A stretch of 64,000 nt of DNA from Blepharisma stoltei (GCA_914767885.1 CAJZBQ010000062.1:558001-622000); one strand, 5' to 3'. Numbered from the stretch's first letter, positions 53,209 through 63,571 are shown. Translations and numbers: made by a program. Notes: generated by a model not told the origin, from the sequence alone.

Positions 53209-54239
53209 CTAATCAGTCTTTTTTGATTCATGTCATTTTATTACTAGAACTCCTAATTTTTTCCAATAATTTCTGTATTCAATATCAATTCTAGTTTCCA
53301 ATTGAACAGAAAGGCTTCTTCGTACATATGCTGCAAGTGGATTTCTAGATCACACTTGATATTTTTTGTTGATTTCTCTATCATAATTTCTAGTTCTTGC
53401 CCTAGATATTCTTATATTTCTCAGAGGAGGCAGCGATGATTTGTTTCTCTCTATTGGAGTATCAGAAAATAATATATTTCATTTATAGTCGAAATTCAGT
53501 TCCTGATATTTGAATCCTATCACTTTAAAATGCTCTGCCTTAGCTTTGTAAACAATCATAGGAGGTCAGGTTTCCCCATACAGTCTAAACATTACTTCTA
53601 CACTATTTTTTCTGTTTTTGATAAGTGCTGCAAGCTGAGGGCTTATTTTTTGAAAAGCGTTTGAATCCATACCTCTACATAAGGCAAGGATAATCCGTTT
53701 AAATTTTTTATAAATTATTTTGAACATAAATTTTTGAAATGTGTTAGTTACCTAAATAAAAGTTACACTAACTCCCCCCTCCGTGATTGAACAAAAAAAT
53801 TTTGTTCACTCGCGGAGGGGGGTTAATTTTTTTTTTTCTAAAAAAATTTATATATAAATTTTATAAAATTTTTTTTTTCAAAATTTAAAAAAATCCTAAT
53901 TCACAAAGATTGGAAAGCAAATATTAATTTAATTTAGAAAATTTATGTTTTAAAAAGCAATTCGTTCAAAATTAAACAGAATTAGCTCTATATTTCATTA
54001 TATAATTAGCACTTATATATAATTTTTTTTTCCATAAAAAATTTTTCTATTAAAAAAATTTTTGTTCACTCACGGAGGGTGGGTTTTTGTGCAAAAAATA
54101 GGGATTTTTCTAATGGTTTTGTTCACTCACGGAGGGGGGGAGTAAGTGGTAAACATGAGGGTGATGAATTTTGATAGCATATTTTTCTTGAGCTTCTATA
54201 TGAAGGTTTAAATGGGCGTTTAGGTGGAGATGGCAGCAT
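53209..54239 (-). CDS. Hidden gene: basic protein found only with TGA=Trp, IES removal and intron splicing
   Basis: 213 aa from exons 54239-54145, 53770-53767 and 53751-53209. An IES (53771-54144) and a 15-nt intron GTAACTTTTATTTAG (53752-53766) lie only 4 bp apart. The protein starts MLPSPPKRPFKPSYRSSRK, continues VTNTFQKFMFKIIYKKFKR, then an ordered region ISPQLAALIKNRKNSVEVMF, RLYGETWPPMIVYKAKAEHF, FKYQELNFDYKWNILFSDTP, and a C-terminus SVQLETRIDIEYRNYWKKLG. Four TGA-Trp codons mean no ORF above 60 codons exists under the standard code. No family recognised. The fit of intron, IES and frame makes it convincing. Confidence 0.75.
53771..54144. mobile_element. MITE-type IES, family A, in the hidden gene
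   Basis: 374 bp, TA at 53769-53770 and 54143-54144. Left hairpin CTCCGTGATTGAACAAAAAA with TTTTGTTCACTCGCGGAGG; right end with two direct copies of TTTTGTTCACTCACGGAGG. Core nearly identical to 18219 and 31178. Excision gives CCA-CTT-AGT, immediately followed by the 15-nt intron. Confidence 0.9.
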
Positions 54240-54297
54240 TGAAGTGAAATAAGAAATAAATTAATATTTTTGATGCTGCAAATTATTTGTTAAGATA

Positions 54298-54971
54298 ATA
54301 GATTAGATTAGGTTAAGTATTTAAAACCCCCCACTTCATGAAGCATCGCGCGATCATTAATCTTTACCTTCTCTGTCTTCCCCTTATTCTCTGGATATCT
54401 CAAGGGAAAAACTTAACAGGGTTGTTCGGTTCTTGCAGTCCAACGAGCAGCTTAGACAGGCAAGCTGCCCTGCCTCTATCGAATGCCCGCCTTGGGCCTT
54501 GGTGATACTGCAAAAAAAGCCACTCGAGCCAGGCCACTAATGAGTGGAAATAGTACTGGATCTCTCACTTTAAGGCTAACCCCACCTTGGGTAGATGTTT
54601 ACACCAAAAACTTACATCCGGATATACATAAGAAACCAGCTATGGGGAAAACGTGCCGCTTGTCATTAGCATTAACTAGTATTATAAAGGCTCGTCGTAT
54701 TGGCGCGGGTTTCCCCTGCCCTACCTTCACCCTTCACACTTCACCCGGTTGCTCACCACCGATTTGGGCACGACCTTCAAGATGTTGCTCCTACTGGACG
54801 AGGATGTGCACTCGCTACCCGTAGTTGGATGAGTTACGCCACCTAGCAGTGCGTCGACAAGGTTGCCCATTCCGAAAATTTGAAAAACAAATTTTCTGGT
54901 AGGACTGCCGGCTAAGATGGAAATCCAAAGCCTAAACGTGCCGCTTGTCACCTGTCATTTTATGTATATAA
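54298..54971 (-). mobile_element. Retroposon in an intergenic region
   Basis: 674 bp flanked by TTGTTAAGATA (54287-54297 and 54972-54982). Minus orientation: it starts ATATACATAAAATGACAGG, and the tail on the plus strand reads TAGATTAGATTAGGTTAAG. GC-rich body with no long frame beyond chance. The duplication contains TA. Confidence 0.75.
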
Positions 54972-55176
54972 TTGTTAAGATATTAAATTGAATTTAATTA
55001 AATATTGAGCAGCAATAGTTATTTAAAAGAACAAATAGAACCTGTTTAATTATTTGAATTATTACGTTAAATAATATATTTTTCTTTAATTTATAGTTAC
55101 TTATATTTGCTTTATTTTACAAGAAATATGTGCATCATTTTTCTGATTATTAAGCCCAAATTTCTTAGAATTATAA

Positions 55177-55494
55177 ATGTCTTTTGTTGATATTGATGAA
55201 CTAGAAACATTGCAGCAGACAATTCCAGCTGAAATCGAAAATTTGGTTAATACATTAGCAATTGATTTTAGAGAAGCAGCAGAAACTACAATGAATCTTA
55301 TGTCCCTATATGCATCACATTTAATCAATATTACTTCAAAATCAGATAGCACAGTTGATATGACAAAAGATTTTATTTTAAAATGTGAAAATTTAGAAGA
55401 GAACCTACAAAATGTTGAAAAGCTTGCCAAACAAATAAATTTCATGAGAAGATATTGCGAAGAACTTGAAAAGAAAATAAACAAGACTTTTTAA
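55177..55494 (+). CDS. BORCS6/lyspersin-like small helical protein
   Basis: 105 aa, all helical. The second half, KDFILKCENLEENLQNVEKL followed by AKQINFMRRYCEELEKKI, fits the pattern of the BORCS6 domain (a BORC-complex subunit that couples lysosomes to kinesin): a KCEEL-type turn, a short link, then LAxQIKxIK. The call comes from recalled family pattern and short length and is tentative. It is a compact gene without insertions, tail-to-tail with the PP2C gene, 36 bp apart. Confidence 0.55.
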   Translation: MSFVDIDELETLQQTIPAEIENLVNTLAIDFREAAETTMNLMSLYASHLINITSKSDSTVDMTKDFILKCENLEENLQNVEKLAKQINFMRRYCEELEKKINKTF

Positions 55495-55530
55495 AAAGAT
55501 ATTTGTAGACTAATTTACATATTTTATCAC

Positions 55531-56421
55531 TTATTTAAGACTGTACTCTCTCAAATTTACTACAATACAAGTAATGTTGTCCTTTGATCCTTTCATTATT
55601 GCTTCCTGGACCAACAACTCAGCCATTTCAAAAGGCTGCAAATCCTGTCTACTCCTAAAAATCTTCCCAATTTCTTCTTTGTTTAAGGTGTCAAAAAGCC
55701 CGTCTGTCGCTATAACTAAAGCCAGATCATTTTTAGAAATCTGCCTTTCAGTTACATAAGGCTCTGAAATAACAAAATCTTTAAGCTTGGAGTGTCCTAA
55801 ACTGCGGGAAAGTGCTAACTGTCCGTGTACTCTTAGCACTTTTCCAACAGGAAAAACATACCCACCAGCTTCTTCGATTCTGATTTGTTCGCTTTGGTCT
55901 GATGCTAGATGATCATGAGTGAGAAGTTCAGTTTCCTCATCACTTATAAGTAAAATTTTTGAATCTCCTACATTAGCGATTCGCAGAGTATTGTCTTCTA
56001 TGATTGCTACTGCTGCTGTGGAGCCTCCTTCTTGACTTGAGTTAAGGGAGCAGTAAGCTTTGTCCGTGGTTTCAAACGCTTTTCTTAAGCCTTCATTGTC
56101 ATTTTTTTCAAGATTATCTAGGAGTCGTTTTGAAGCAAATTTTGATGCTGTGTTGCCTGAATGGCCATCAAAAACTCCAAAGGCGCTACAATGTGGCTTG
56201 TTTTGGAAGTTTTCGATGATTCGGTAAGCATCCTCCATTTGAGGTCGTAAGCCTTTCTTCATACAGACACCATGGCTGCTGCCTGTGACTGTAGTGTCTT
56301 CCCACTGATCGTAGGAAAATTTCATTTTCTTACGTCGGTATTCAGTATCTATATCTGGGATATCGATGTCCAGATTAAACTTTCTCCAGCTAGGTGTAAC
56401 TCTTAATGTTGAAACTGCCAT
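55531..56421 (-). CDS. PP2C-family Ser/Thr phosphatase (PPM)
   Basis: 296 aa, a minimal PP2C catalytic domain. Metal-binding and structural motifs in order: LRPQMEDAYRII, FGVFDGHSGNTAS (first metal Asp and Gly), GGSTAAVAIIE, IANVGDSKILLIS, LTHDHLASDQSEQIRIEEAG, LALSRSLGH, VIATDGLFDTLNKEEI (metal Asp) and GSKDNITCIVVNL (metal Asp). All catalytic aspartates are present, so it should be an active Mg/Mn-dependent phosphatase. No IES, intron or TGA-Trp in the frame. Confidence 0.95.
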   Translation of the reverse strand: MAVSTLRVTPSWRKFNLDIDIPDIDTEYRRKKMKFSYDQWEDTTVTGSSHGVCMKKGLRPQMEDAYRIIENFQNKPHCSAFGVFDGHSGNTASKFASKRLLDNLEKNDNEGLRKAFETTDKAYCSLNSSQEGGSTAAVAIIEDNTLRIANVGDSKILLISDEETELLTHDHLASDQSEQIRIEEAGGYVFPVGKVLRVHGQLALSRSLGHSKLKDFVISEPYVTERQISKNDLALVIATDGLFDTLNKEEIGKIFRSRQDLQPFEMAELLVQEAIMKGSKDNITCIVVNLREYSLK

Positions 56422-56680
56422 TTTAATTATATATATTTTGATTTCTAAAATTCGATTTGCTTATAGTCCTTTATGCATATAAAGATATAAATAAAATAGT
56501 AAATAGCTAGTCCATAGATATGTGCTTTTAAAAGCTACATAATAAGCAATTTATTTACGAAGCGATGGTTAGCATATTCACAATAATTTAACGGTTTTGT
56601 TTACACTGGAGCAAGTCGTCAATAGTTTGCCATTCATTTCTTTTTTATTGTACATAAGCTAAATCCATTGTTTTAGAAAA

Positions 56681-57751
56681 ATGATCACAGGAAATGTTTA
56701 TACTTTCGGAATTGGAAAAAGTGGCGAACTTGGATCAAGAAGCAATAAAGAAATAGTTCCATTTAGAATAAGAGAACTTTCTAGTATAGTGCAGGTTGGA
56801 AATGGAGGCAGCTATGCACTGTGCTTGCAGAGCAATGGAAATTTGTATTTTTTTGGCAAAGGTAAAAACGCAAGAGGTGGCTCGAATGTTGATTCTCCTG
56901 TGCCAAGACATCTAAGTTATTTACCTAAGATTATGATGATTGCTTGTGGATATTGACACTCATTAGTATTAACTGAAAGTGGCTTTATAATGGCATCAGG
57001 CTATAATTCGCATGGTCAGCTTGGATTAGGCAGCACCCAAGAAGAGTCAAAATTCACCTCAACTAATACAGAAGCAAAGATAATAAAGGCAGGAGGACAT
57101 GCATCATTTGCTATTACTCAAGACAACACATTAGTCTCATGCGGGATCCGGGAATTAAATGCACACAACCAAGATCGACTTGTTTTTACACCGGTGATGG
57201 AAAACGTAGAATATATTGACATTGGAATGGTTCATGCAGGGTGTATAAGCCAAGGCCAACTATATATGTGAGGAAATAATGCCTGAGGTCAATTAGGGAT
57301 TGGCAATACGGCTCCAAGTTCGCGTCCTATTGCCGTTGCGTCTTTAGCTGGTATACAAATAAAGCAGGTTTCCTGCTCTAAAGGAGAAAAGTATGGGCAT
57401 ACTGGTTGTATTGATAATGATAGAAATGTTTACATGTGAGGCAGCGGATATAAAGGAAAGCTAGGGCTAGATGCTCATTGAAGCCATGAAGATCCAGCAG
57501 ATCGGTATATCCCAGAGGTAATTCAAAATTTCAAAGCTGACTATGTAGAGTGCGGTGGAATCCACTCGTTAGCAATAAGCGATGCGAGATTATTCACATG
57601 GGGTTGTGGAAGTGATGGAAGACTTGGACACCCAGAAGTTCAGGGACATAGATATCTTTATAAAGAGCCGCTTCCAAGAGCGATTGGTAATCTGAACGGA
57701 GTAGTTCAGGTTTCGAGCTCATATTATAGCAATATAATATTAACGAATTAA
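56681..57751 (+). CDS. RCC1-repeat (UVR8/HERC-type) propeller protein
   Basis: 356 aa in one frame with about six TGA-Trp codons (e.g. MWGNNAWGQLG), which break it under the standard code. Six or seven RCC1 repeats: VYTFGIGKSGELGSRSN, LYFFGKGKNARGGSN, IMASGYNSHGQLGLGST, LYMWGNNAWGQLGIGNT, VYMWGSGYKGKLGLDA and LFTWGCGSDGRLGHPE, each followed by an IACGYWHS / VECGGIHSLAIS type turn. This is a single seven-bladed propeller with no other domain. Function unknown; such proteins in ciliates are often cytosolic or ciliary regulators of GTPases. Confidence 0.9.
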
Positions 57752-57878
57752 ATATATAAAATTAATTTCAAAAGTTTTCACTATTTTATAATTTTTCATT
57801 ATAAAGTCTTAAATTTCATATTTCTAAATTAATAATATTGAGAGCCGATAAGCAGTTTAATCGAAAATTTAATTAGAA

Positions 57879-60430
57879 ATGAAGAAAAAGGTCAAACAAG
57901 AAATTTTGCAATGCAGCTTATTTAGCGACATATCAGCTTTGCTTCATGAACAATTTGTAGAATTCAATGAAATAATTAACTATTTTGCTCAAGAACTAAC
58001 TTCATTGCTGAACCTTGCCGAAATAAATAGAGCATTCAAACAAACTCATGAAGAATTAATTGAAAAAGCGAAATCTTCTCTTGCTTCAGCCTATGACTTA
58101 GAAGCTGAATTTTCAAAAGCTTTTCTCCATGCGGATTCCATTGCAAAAGACATGGACTCTTATATCTCCAAAGCAATCAAAAATATTCGCTTATCCCTAG
58201 ATGATACCAAATTTATTAGAATGAGCACTAGTGAATATACTAATTGACCAAGAATAGCCCACTAAGGAGCCATTCTTGGTCTGCCAAAAAAAAATTTTGA
58301 CAAAAGATCCTAATCTGCCATTACCACTGAGTTTTGGTGTTTCCAAATTTTTTGGGCAAGCCAAATGCAATAAAAAAAATTGTTCTTTTGCGATGATGCA
58401 TTTGGCTTGTCAAAAAAATTTGGCAACATCAAAACTCAGTGGTAATGACAGAAAAGATCCTAATCTGCCATTACCACTGAGTTTTGGTGTTTCCAAATTT
58501 TTTTGGCAAGCCAAATGCATCATCGCAAAAGAACAATTTTTTTTATTGCATTTGCTTGCCCAAGAAATTTGGAAACACCAAAACTCAGTGGTAATGGCAG
58601 ATTAGGATCTTTTTGTCAAAAATTTTTTCTGGCAGACCAAGAATTGCTCCATAGTGGGCTATTCTTGGTCAATTAGTATATTTAAATTCAGAAACCTCAG
58701 AATTTACCCAAGAAATAACCCAAATTATCCACAGTTCTAGATGAAGAAAAAGAGTCCTAATATGAGAAGAAGACAATCACATTGCTACTGTTCAAGCGTA
58801 TAAAAGGCCACAGATTACAGTTGAAATCCGCTTTTCTAACTCTATTACGTCGAATTTTTCAGCCCTTGTACCTGAATTGCAACAAAGATGCACAGGGGCA
58901 AGAATGAAAGGAGTTCCAAGCTGCCGTGACAAGTTCGAGCATATTGAAAATTTATTTAACCATCATTCACAAATTCTGTGCAATATAAACCACTTACACA
59001 AGACATCATTGTATATTGGATTATATTTGGAGAAGCTGGAAAAATATTTTAAAGATCTAATGAAGCAGGGTGATTTGAAATTTAAAAAATATTATTATAA
59101 ATCCATATTTTCAGACAAAGATAAGCTGGAAATTTGAGATATTGAGCATGAATCAAACTTCATTGACAGACTTATTCAAATCAGAAAACTAATAAAAGTC
59201 GAATATCTCAAGCTAGAAAGCCATATAAAGTATATTCCTCTACAGTTAAAATCATCAAGAGAAACATGCATTCCTTTAAAGTATAAAAAAGAGAAATAAA
59301 TGGTGCTGTTGACGGAAATTGGTCTCCGAGGCACTCCCTATGGAGCAGGTAGGATCCATCCTGATGAAGCTGAAAGCAGGACCTCTGTCCTAAATGAAGT
59401 ATGCCTTCAGGCTTAGGGATACCTTGACGAAGAGAGTTTTGTTTCTCCCCCAAATGTTTTCCTATCCTTGCCAGTTGGCGAGATAGATTTTGCCTCTCAC
59501 ATAGTTTTCTTCTATCGGGGTTATCGGGGTCCCTTCAGTAGATAGCTCTAACCTAGGGAGCTTATCCTTAGGTTAGGTGAGTTTCCCAAAATTCAAGAGG
59601 GTGGAATTTTGGTTGGGCCGTACACCATTTGCACTCGGAGGCATATGCAACAAGCGCAGGCCTTCTGGAGTCAAGGTGGCCTGGAGACTCGGGCCCCGCT
59701 TATGGCCGTGTAAAGCTTTTAACTTTAATTTTTATCTTTAAAGTATGAAGAGTTTTCTTCAGAAAAAGATTCATCAATCTTGCAAAAGTGCAATAATTTA
59801 TTGCAATTTCTCAATAATATCATTCAGGCTATTGATTCTTGTACAGATCACAACTATAAACCTCCATCAGAAAAGCAAGAAGAGACCATTTGAAAATTTA
59901 TTGAACTTTTTAAACCAGTAGTTGAAATTGGACTGAATGAGCTTAGAGAAGCTACTAAGACAAACTACGACTCTGAAGTTCTATTTAAAAAAAGAATGCA
60001 GAGCATTCCAGTCTATAGAAGTTTGCATATAAAATCTCAGCTTCTAAAAAGACTACAGCTCCATTCAATTGCATCTAATCTTGTAGATTCAAGAAAGCAA
60101 CTTATTGATGCAATGAAAATGACTATTGAAGAAACAGGTTTGGATATGCCACATTGAGAGAAAAGTATTAGGGTCTTATCAATTTCAGTTTTGAATATTA
60201 AGGCAATTGAATCCAAAGTAACTCATTCTTATACTCTTAACCATATAGGATATCATTCATATAATTCATCATGAGACTTAAAGAGCGAAAAAGAAAATCA
60301 TCCAAACCAAGAAAATTATGTCGCAGAAATTTCTGATAGCTCAGAAAGCGAAAACAATAGCAGCTTTATAATGGATTTGAGCGAAAGCTCATTAGAATGT
60401 AGTATAGCTTTTTTGGCACATTTGCTTTAA
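57879..60430 (+). CDS. Helical/coiled-coil protein interrupted by a foldback IES and a retroposon
   Basis: 548 aa from exons 57879-58237, 58681-59284 and 59747-60430; lengths sum to a multiple of three. Helical throughout (KKKVKQEILQCSLFSDISAL, NLAEINRAFKQTHEELIEKA, LGLYLEKLEKYFKDLMKQ-type, DSRKQLIDAMKMTIEETGLD), with an acidic Ser-rich tail (EISDSSESENNSSFIMDLSE). TGA-Trp codons near 58743, 59137, 59890, 60157 and 60270. No family recognised. Reading the exons without removing the inserts would give only fragments. Confidence 0.7.
58238..58680. mobile_element. Foldback IES with nested palindromes
   Basis: 443 bp, TA at 58236-58237 and 58679-58680; joining gives STSEY-LNSETSEF in frame. The ends are inverted (ACTAATTGACCAAGAATAGC at the left). 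Inside, a ~75-bp unit with CTGCCATTACCACTGAGTTT and GGCAAGCCAAATGCA occurs four times in alternating orientation, at about 58310, 58390 (inverted), 58465 and 58545 (inverted). Almost the whole element can fold into two stacked hairpins within an outer stem. Confidence 0.85.
59285..59735 (+). mobile_element. Retroposon, family R1, in the helical-protein gene
   Basis: 451 bp flanked by CTTTAAAGTAT (59274-59284 and 59736-59746). Starts AAAAAGAGAAATAAATGGTG, shares with 33894 the segment GATGAAGCTGAAA and the block CT(G/A)TCC(C/T)TGCCAG, and ends TTTTAACTTTAATTTTTAT. The duplication contains TA; removal rejoins CIPLKY-EEFSSEK. Confidence 0.85.
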
Positions 60431-60835
60431 AAGCCCTAAGAATTGAATTAGAGAGCGAAGCTTATTTCGATGATATACATATTTTAGCGAAGCAGAGAAA
60501 GATACATATAATTGTCTCAGACTAATAAATTTAAATCTTTCTAAAACTGATAAAATGTTTAATTTTCTCCTTTCATGTTTAATGCCCTGTTTATTGAGAG
60601 TGGTTTCTCAAAGTTGAAATATGGGGATCTGCGATGTTGGCATGTATGATTCTTTTTTTAGCTTTTTTGAATTTGGTGTGTTGCTCCATTTTTAAAACTT
60701 TGAGAAATTTAAATAGTTTGGCATGCCAAGTTAAAATTAAAATGTGAATATGTAGCTGACAACACACTCATCCATTTAAAATGAATAAAGAGAGGCATCA
60801 CTCTTTATAAAAGATTAATTGTGATATCGTTATTA
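60431..60835. other. Intergenic DNA 3' of the helical-protein gene
   Basis: About 400 bp without a supported gene. It includes CTCAAAGTTGAAA near 60607, with a loose inverted match AACTTTGAGAAA near 60698. AT-rich otherwise. Confidence 0.45.
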
Positions 60836-61450
60836 GCAATTTACCAATAAAGCGATTGATAGCTCTTCATATAATACTCCAATAGGTATACCACTAAAAT
60901 CTCCAACATAATCTTGACTATCTTTGATTCTTAGAATAAAGATAGAGTTTATTATGTAGAAATAGATGTGTAAGTGGAAAAATGGCAATAATCCAAAAGA
61001 TGTGCTATTAAATCTTGACTTATCAGTGCTTCTTAACATTAAAATGGAGTCATTTTGGAGAAGTAGTATGAGGAAAATAAAACTTCAAGAGGGACTTGCC
61101 GATAAGGCGATTGATAGTTCTTGACGTGGCAGTACTCCAATAGATTTACAATTAAAATCTCCAGTATAATCTTGACTTCTTGTAGGTTTTAGAATAAAGA
61201 TGGAGCCTATTATAGAGAAGTGGTTTGTGGAGAAAAAAAATTGAAAAGAGGGGTCTTGCCGATAAGGCGATTGATAGATCTTCATGTGGCAGTGCTCCAT
61301 AGGTGTGCCATTAAAATTCTCCAACAGAATCTTAAACTTATCTGTGCTTATTGAAATTAAGATAAAGTCCATTGTGGAGAAGTCGTATGTGGAAAAAATA
61401 AAAATTGCTAGAGGGGATTCCCGATAAGGTGATTGAAAGCTGTTCATGTG
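60836..61450. repeat. Degenerate ~161-bp tandem repeat (minisatellite)
   Basis: The landmark GATAAGGCGATTGATAG recurs at 61101 and 61261 (160 bp) and, diverged, at 61423 (162 bp); a further diverged copy lies at 60846, with a half-unit between. Each unit also holds GTGGCAGTGCTCCAATAGG-like and TGGAGAAGTxGTATGTGGAA segments. Minus-strand frames of up to 120 codons through it (with repeated YQSPYRQDP-type motifs) come from the repeat and have no independent support. Confidence 0.75.
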
Positions 61451-61930
61451 TACAGTAACTCTTGACTTATTTTATATATTAATAGTAAAGATAAAGCTCA
61501 ATACTCAATATCACAAAAAATGCTTTAAAGAATAAATTTTATCAATAAAATCTAATAAAATAATCCCAAAATTATTTTCCTGCTAATTTTAGCTTGACAT
61601 ATAAAAATATTTAGACTCATCAAAATATTAAAAATGGGAGGAACTCACCAAATTCAAATAAGTTAAAGCCAATCAGATCCTATTTGAATTTTTAAGGTCA
61701 AATGATTATAATCTTCGCCAAAACGCTCTAATGAAAGCAAGGCATTGAGCATGAACAAAGAACTTAGATGCTTTATAAGAAACTGCTACTTATTTTATTA
61801 AAACAGATTTTAATTTAATAGATTCTATAAATTGAGGAATTTTTGCTTTCACTTTATTTTAATTACAGAAACTTATATTATAGATATAGATCTTGCCCCT
61901 CTTTGTTAAATCTAATTGATTTTAAAGCAA
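61451..61930. other. Upstream region of the basic helical gene
   Basis: 480 bp of AT-rich DNA with no supported gene, between the minisatellite and the ATG at 61931. No IES-type terminal repeats recognised. It probably includes the promoter of the next gene. Confidence 0.45.
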
Positions 61931-63096
61931 ATGCGCAGAAAACGCTATATTCATTCAAATGGAGAATTTGTAGACCAAAATGCAGTTTCAGCTGTTAAGT
62001 CAAATAAGATGCTATATAAAGCATTAAAAAATTATCCGTCTGAAGAGAAAATCAAAGACAACAAAGCATTTTATTATATAAACAAATTAAATAAAGAAAC
62101 CAAGGAAATACATTCTAAAGGAAAAAGTAGCTGGAAAAAGGAGATTATAAAGCTACGAGAAAAAGAGGACTCTAAGATTAGACTTGATATGATAAAAGAT
62201 ATTTACAATAGCAGAACAGAAAGAGAGAAGAAATTAGATCAATATTTACCTCAAGTCTCTCAGTCAAGTAATTTTAGTTTATCAAAAATCCAGTCGGAAT
62301 CGATTTTAGATGACTATTCTGAACGGCTAGAAAAAGCAAAAAAAAGAAGGCAAGGTCTTAATACAAAAATGCTTTTATCATCTTTGGACATGGATAGGCT
62401 ATCAATTGTAAAAGCTCAAAACCATCGATCTGAACTTGAATTATATAAAAAAATCCAAGATGAGAGCAGAGCAAAATCATCAAAATCCATGACTCCCCCT
62501 CCGTGAGCGAAACAAAGCCATTGGAAAAATCCCTATTTTTGCCCAAAAGCCCACCCTCCGTGAGCGAACAAAAATTTTTATGAAATAAAAGTTGATATAT
62601 AAATGATTGTTAATATAATGAAATCTCTAGCTAATTCTGTTTAATTTTAATAAAATTTCATTTTAAAACATAAATTTTACAAATTAAATAAATATTTGCT
62701 TTTATATTTTCGCGAATGGGATTTTTTTTTAATCTCGATAAAAAAAAATTCTAAAAATTTAGATATATAATTTTTAAAAAGCAAATTCCTCCGTTGGGAG
62801 TAAGAAAAGGAACAAGAGAAATCGAAAGCGTGTCAAAACTGCTTAACAATTTAGAAGTATCCGATAAAATTAAAATCAATCGAGCAGTCACTTCAATGAA
62901 AAAATTCGCAGGAGGTAACTTGAGAAAAAGAGTAAGAAGTGTTCAGAGAGATAAAAGTGTATCTCCTCTATCGAAAATAAATAAAATACGACAGGAATTT
63001 GATTTATATAATAAAAGATCTGCAAGGGTTAATAAAACGTTAGCATCGAGTACTTTATGCAAAGATGGTGACACATTTTTAGTAAGTTTAAGATAA
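61931..63096 (+). CDS. Basic helical protein of unknown function
   Basis: 284 aa after removal of the IES at 62492-62802, whose left boundary is TG and right boundary TA; the join gives SKSM-RKGTREIES. Rich in Lys, Glu, Ser, with coiled-coil stretches (SWKKEIIKLREKEDSKIR, YSERLEKAKKRRQGLNTKM, RSELELYKKIQDESRAKS, INKIRQEFDLYNKRSARV). ATG at 61931 (MRRKRYIHSNGEFVDQN) is the first in frame. Short PPN-terminal motifs are absent and no family is recognised. Confidence 0.7.
62492..62802 (-). mobile_element. MITE-type IES, family A, with TG/TA boundaries
   Basis: 311 bp. Left boundary TG (62490-62491) where TA is expected, right boundary TA (62801-62802). Left end CTCCCCCTCCGTGAGCGAAA and a second direct copy CCACCCTCCGTGAGCGAAC; the right hairpin is reduced to CCTCCGTTGGGAG. 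Removal restores the host frame. Confidence 0.8.
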
Positions 63097-63277
63097 CGAA
63101 TGTTTTATTTAATATTAAAATATATTAGCAAAAAGTAACGTGAATTTTTAAATCAAAAAAAATTATAGTCCATTTCTATAGAGAGCATATAAAATATAAT
63201 TATATCATAATCTCTCAAATGAAATCGATCCATTATTTAGAATCACAAATATTAGATTTCAAGCATTAATTTAATTA

Positions 63278-63499
63278 TTAACTAGATGATAAATTTGATC
63301 TTTCTTCTGATAATTCAGCTTCACTAGAAGGCTCAATGGGAGATACTGCTAAACTTCGGTTTACTTCGACAGCCTCATTAAGCCGTTTTTGAAAATTAGA
63401 AATAGCTGAAGGTATTGTAGGAAATTCCATGTTTTGCAAATCGTCCATTATCACTTCCAATGTATTGTTCTCTTTCATTCCTTCTAACAAATTTCCCAT
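63278..63499 (-). CDS. Small acidic protein
   Basis: 73 aa: MGNLLEGMKENNTLEVIMDD, a helical middle (ISNFQKRLNEAVEVNRSLAV), and a Ser/Glu tail. Complete start and stop, spaced 72 bp from the next minus-strand gene. MGN could be a myristoylation signal. No family recognised, so it may also be the last exon of something larger, although no intron acceptor or IES end was seen. Confidence 0.5.
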   Translation of the reverse strand: MGNLLEGMKENNTLEVIMDDLQNMEFPTIPSAISNFQKRLNEAVEVNRSLAVSPIEPSSEAELSEERSNLSSS

Positions 63500-63571
63500 T
63501 AAAAATTCGATTTTATAAGACCGATATCATATGATATTATAAAATTATCTATGCTATATAAAATTCTTCAA

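Noticed and set aside
58276-58605. 109-codon frame with repeated LPLPLSFGVSKFF-type words
   Set aside because: It lies wholly within the foldback IES and arises from the repeated palindromic unit; the host frame is restored by deleting it.
61085-61447. 120-codon minus-strand frame
   Set aside because: Produced by the ~161-bp tandem repeat; no independent sign of coding.
60836-61450. CRISPR-like array
   Set aside because: Units are long, contiguous and degenerate without spacers; a eukaryotic minisatellite explains them.
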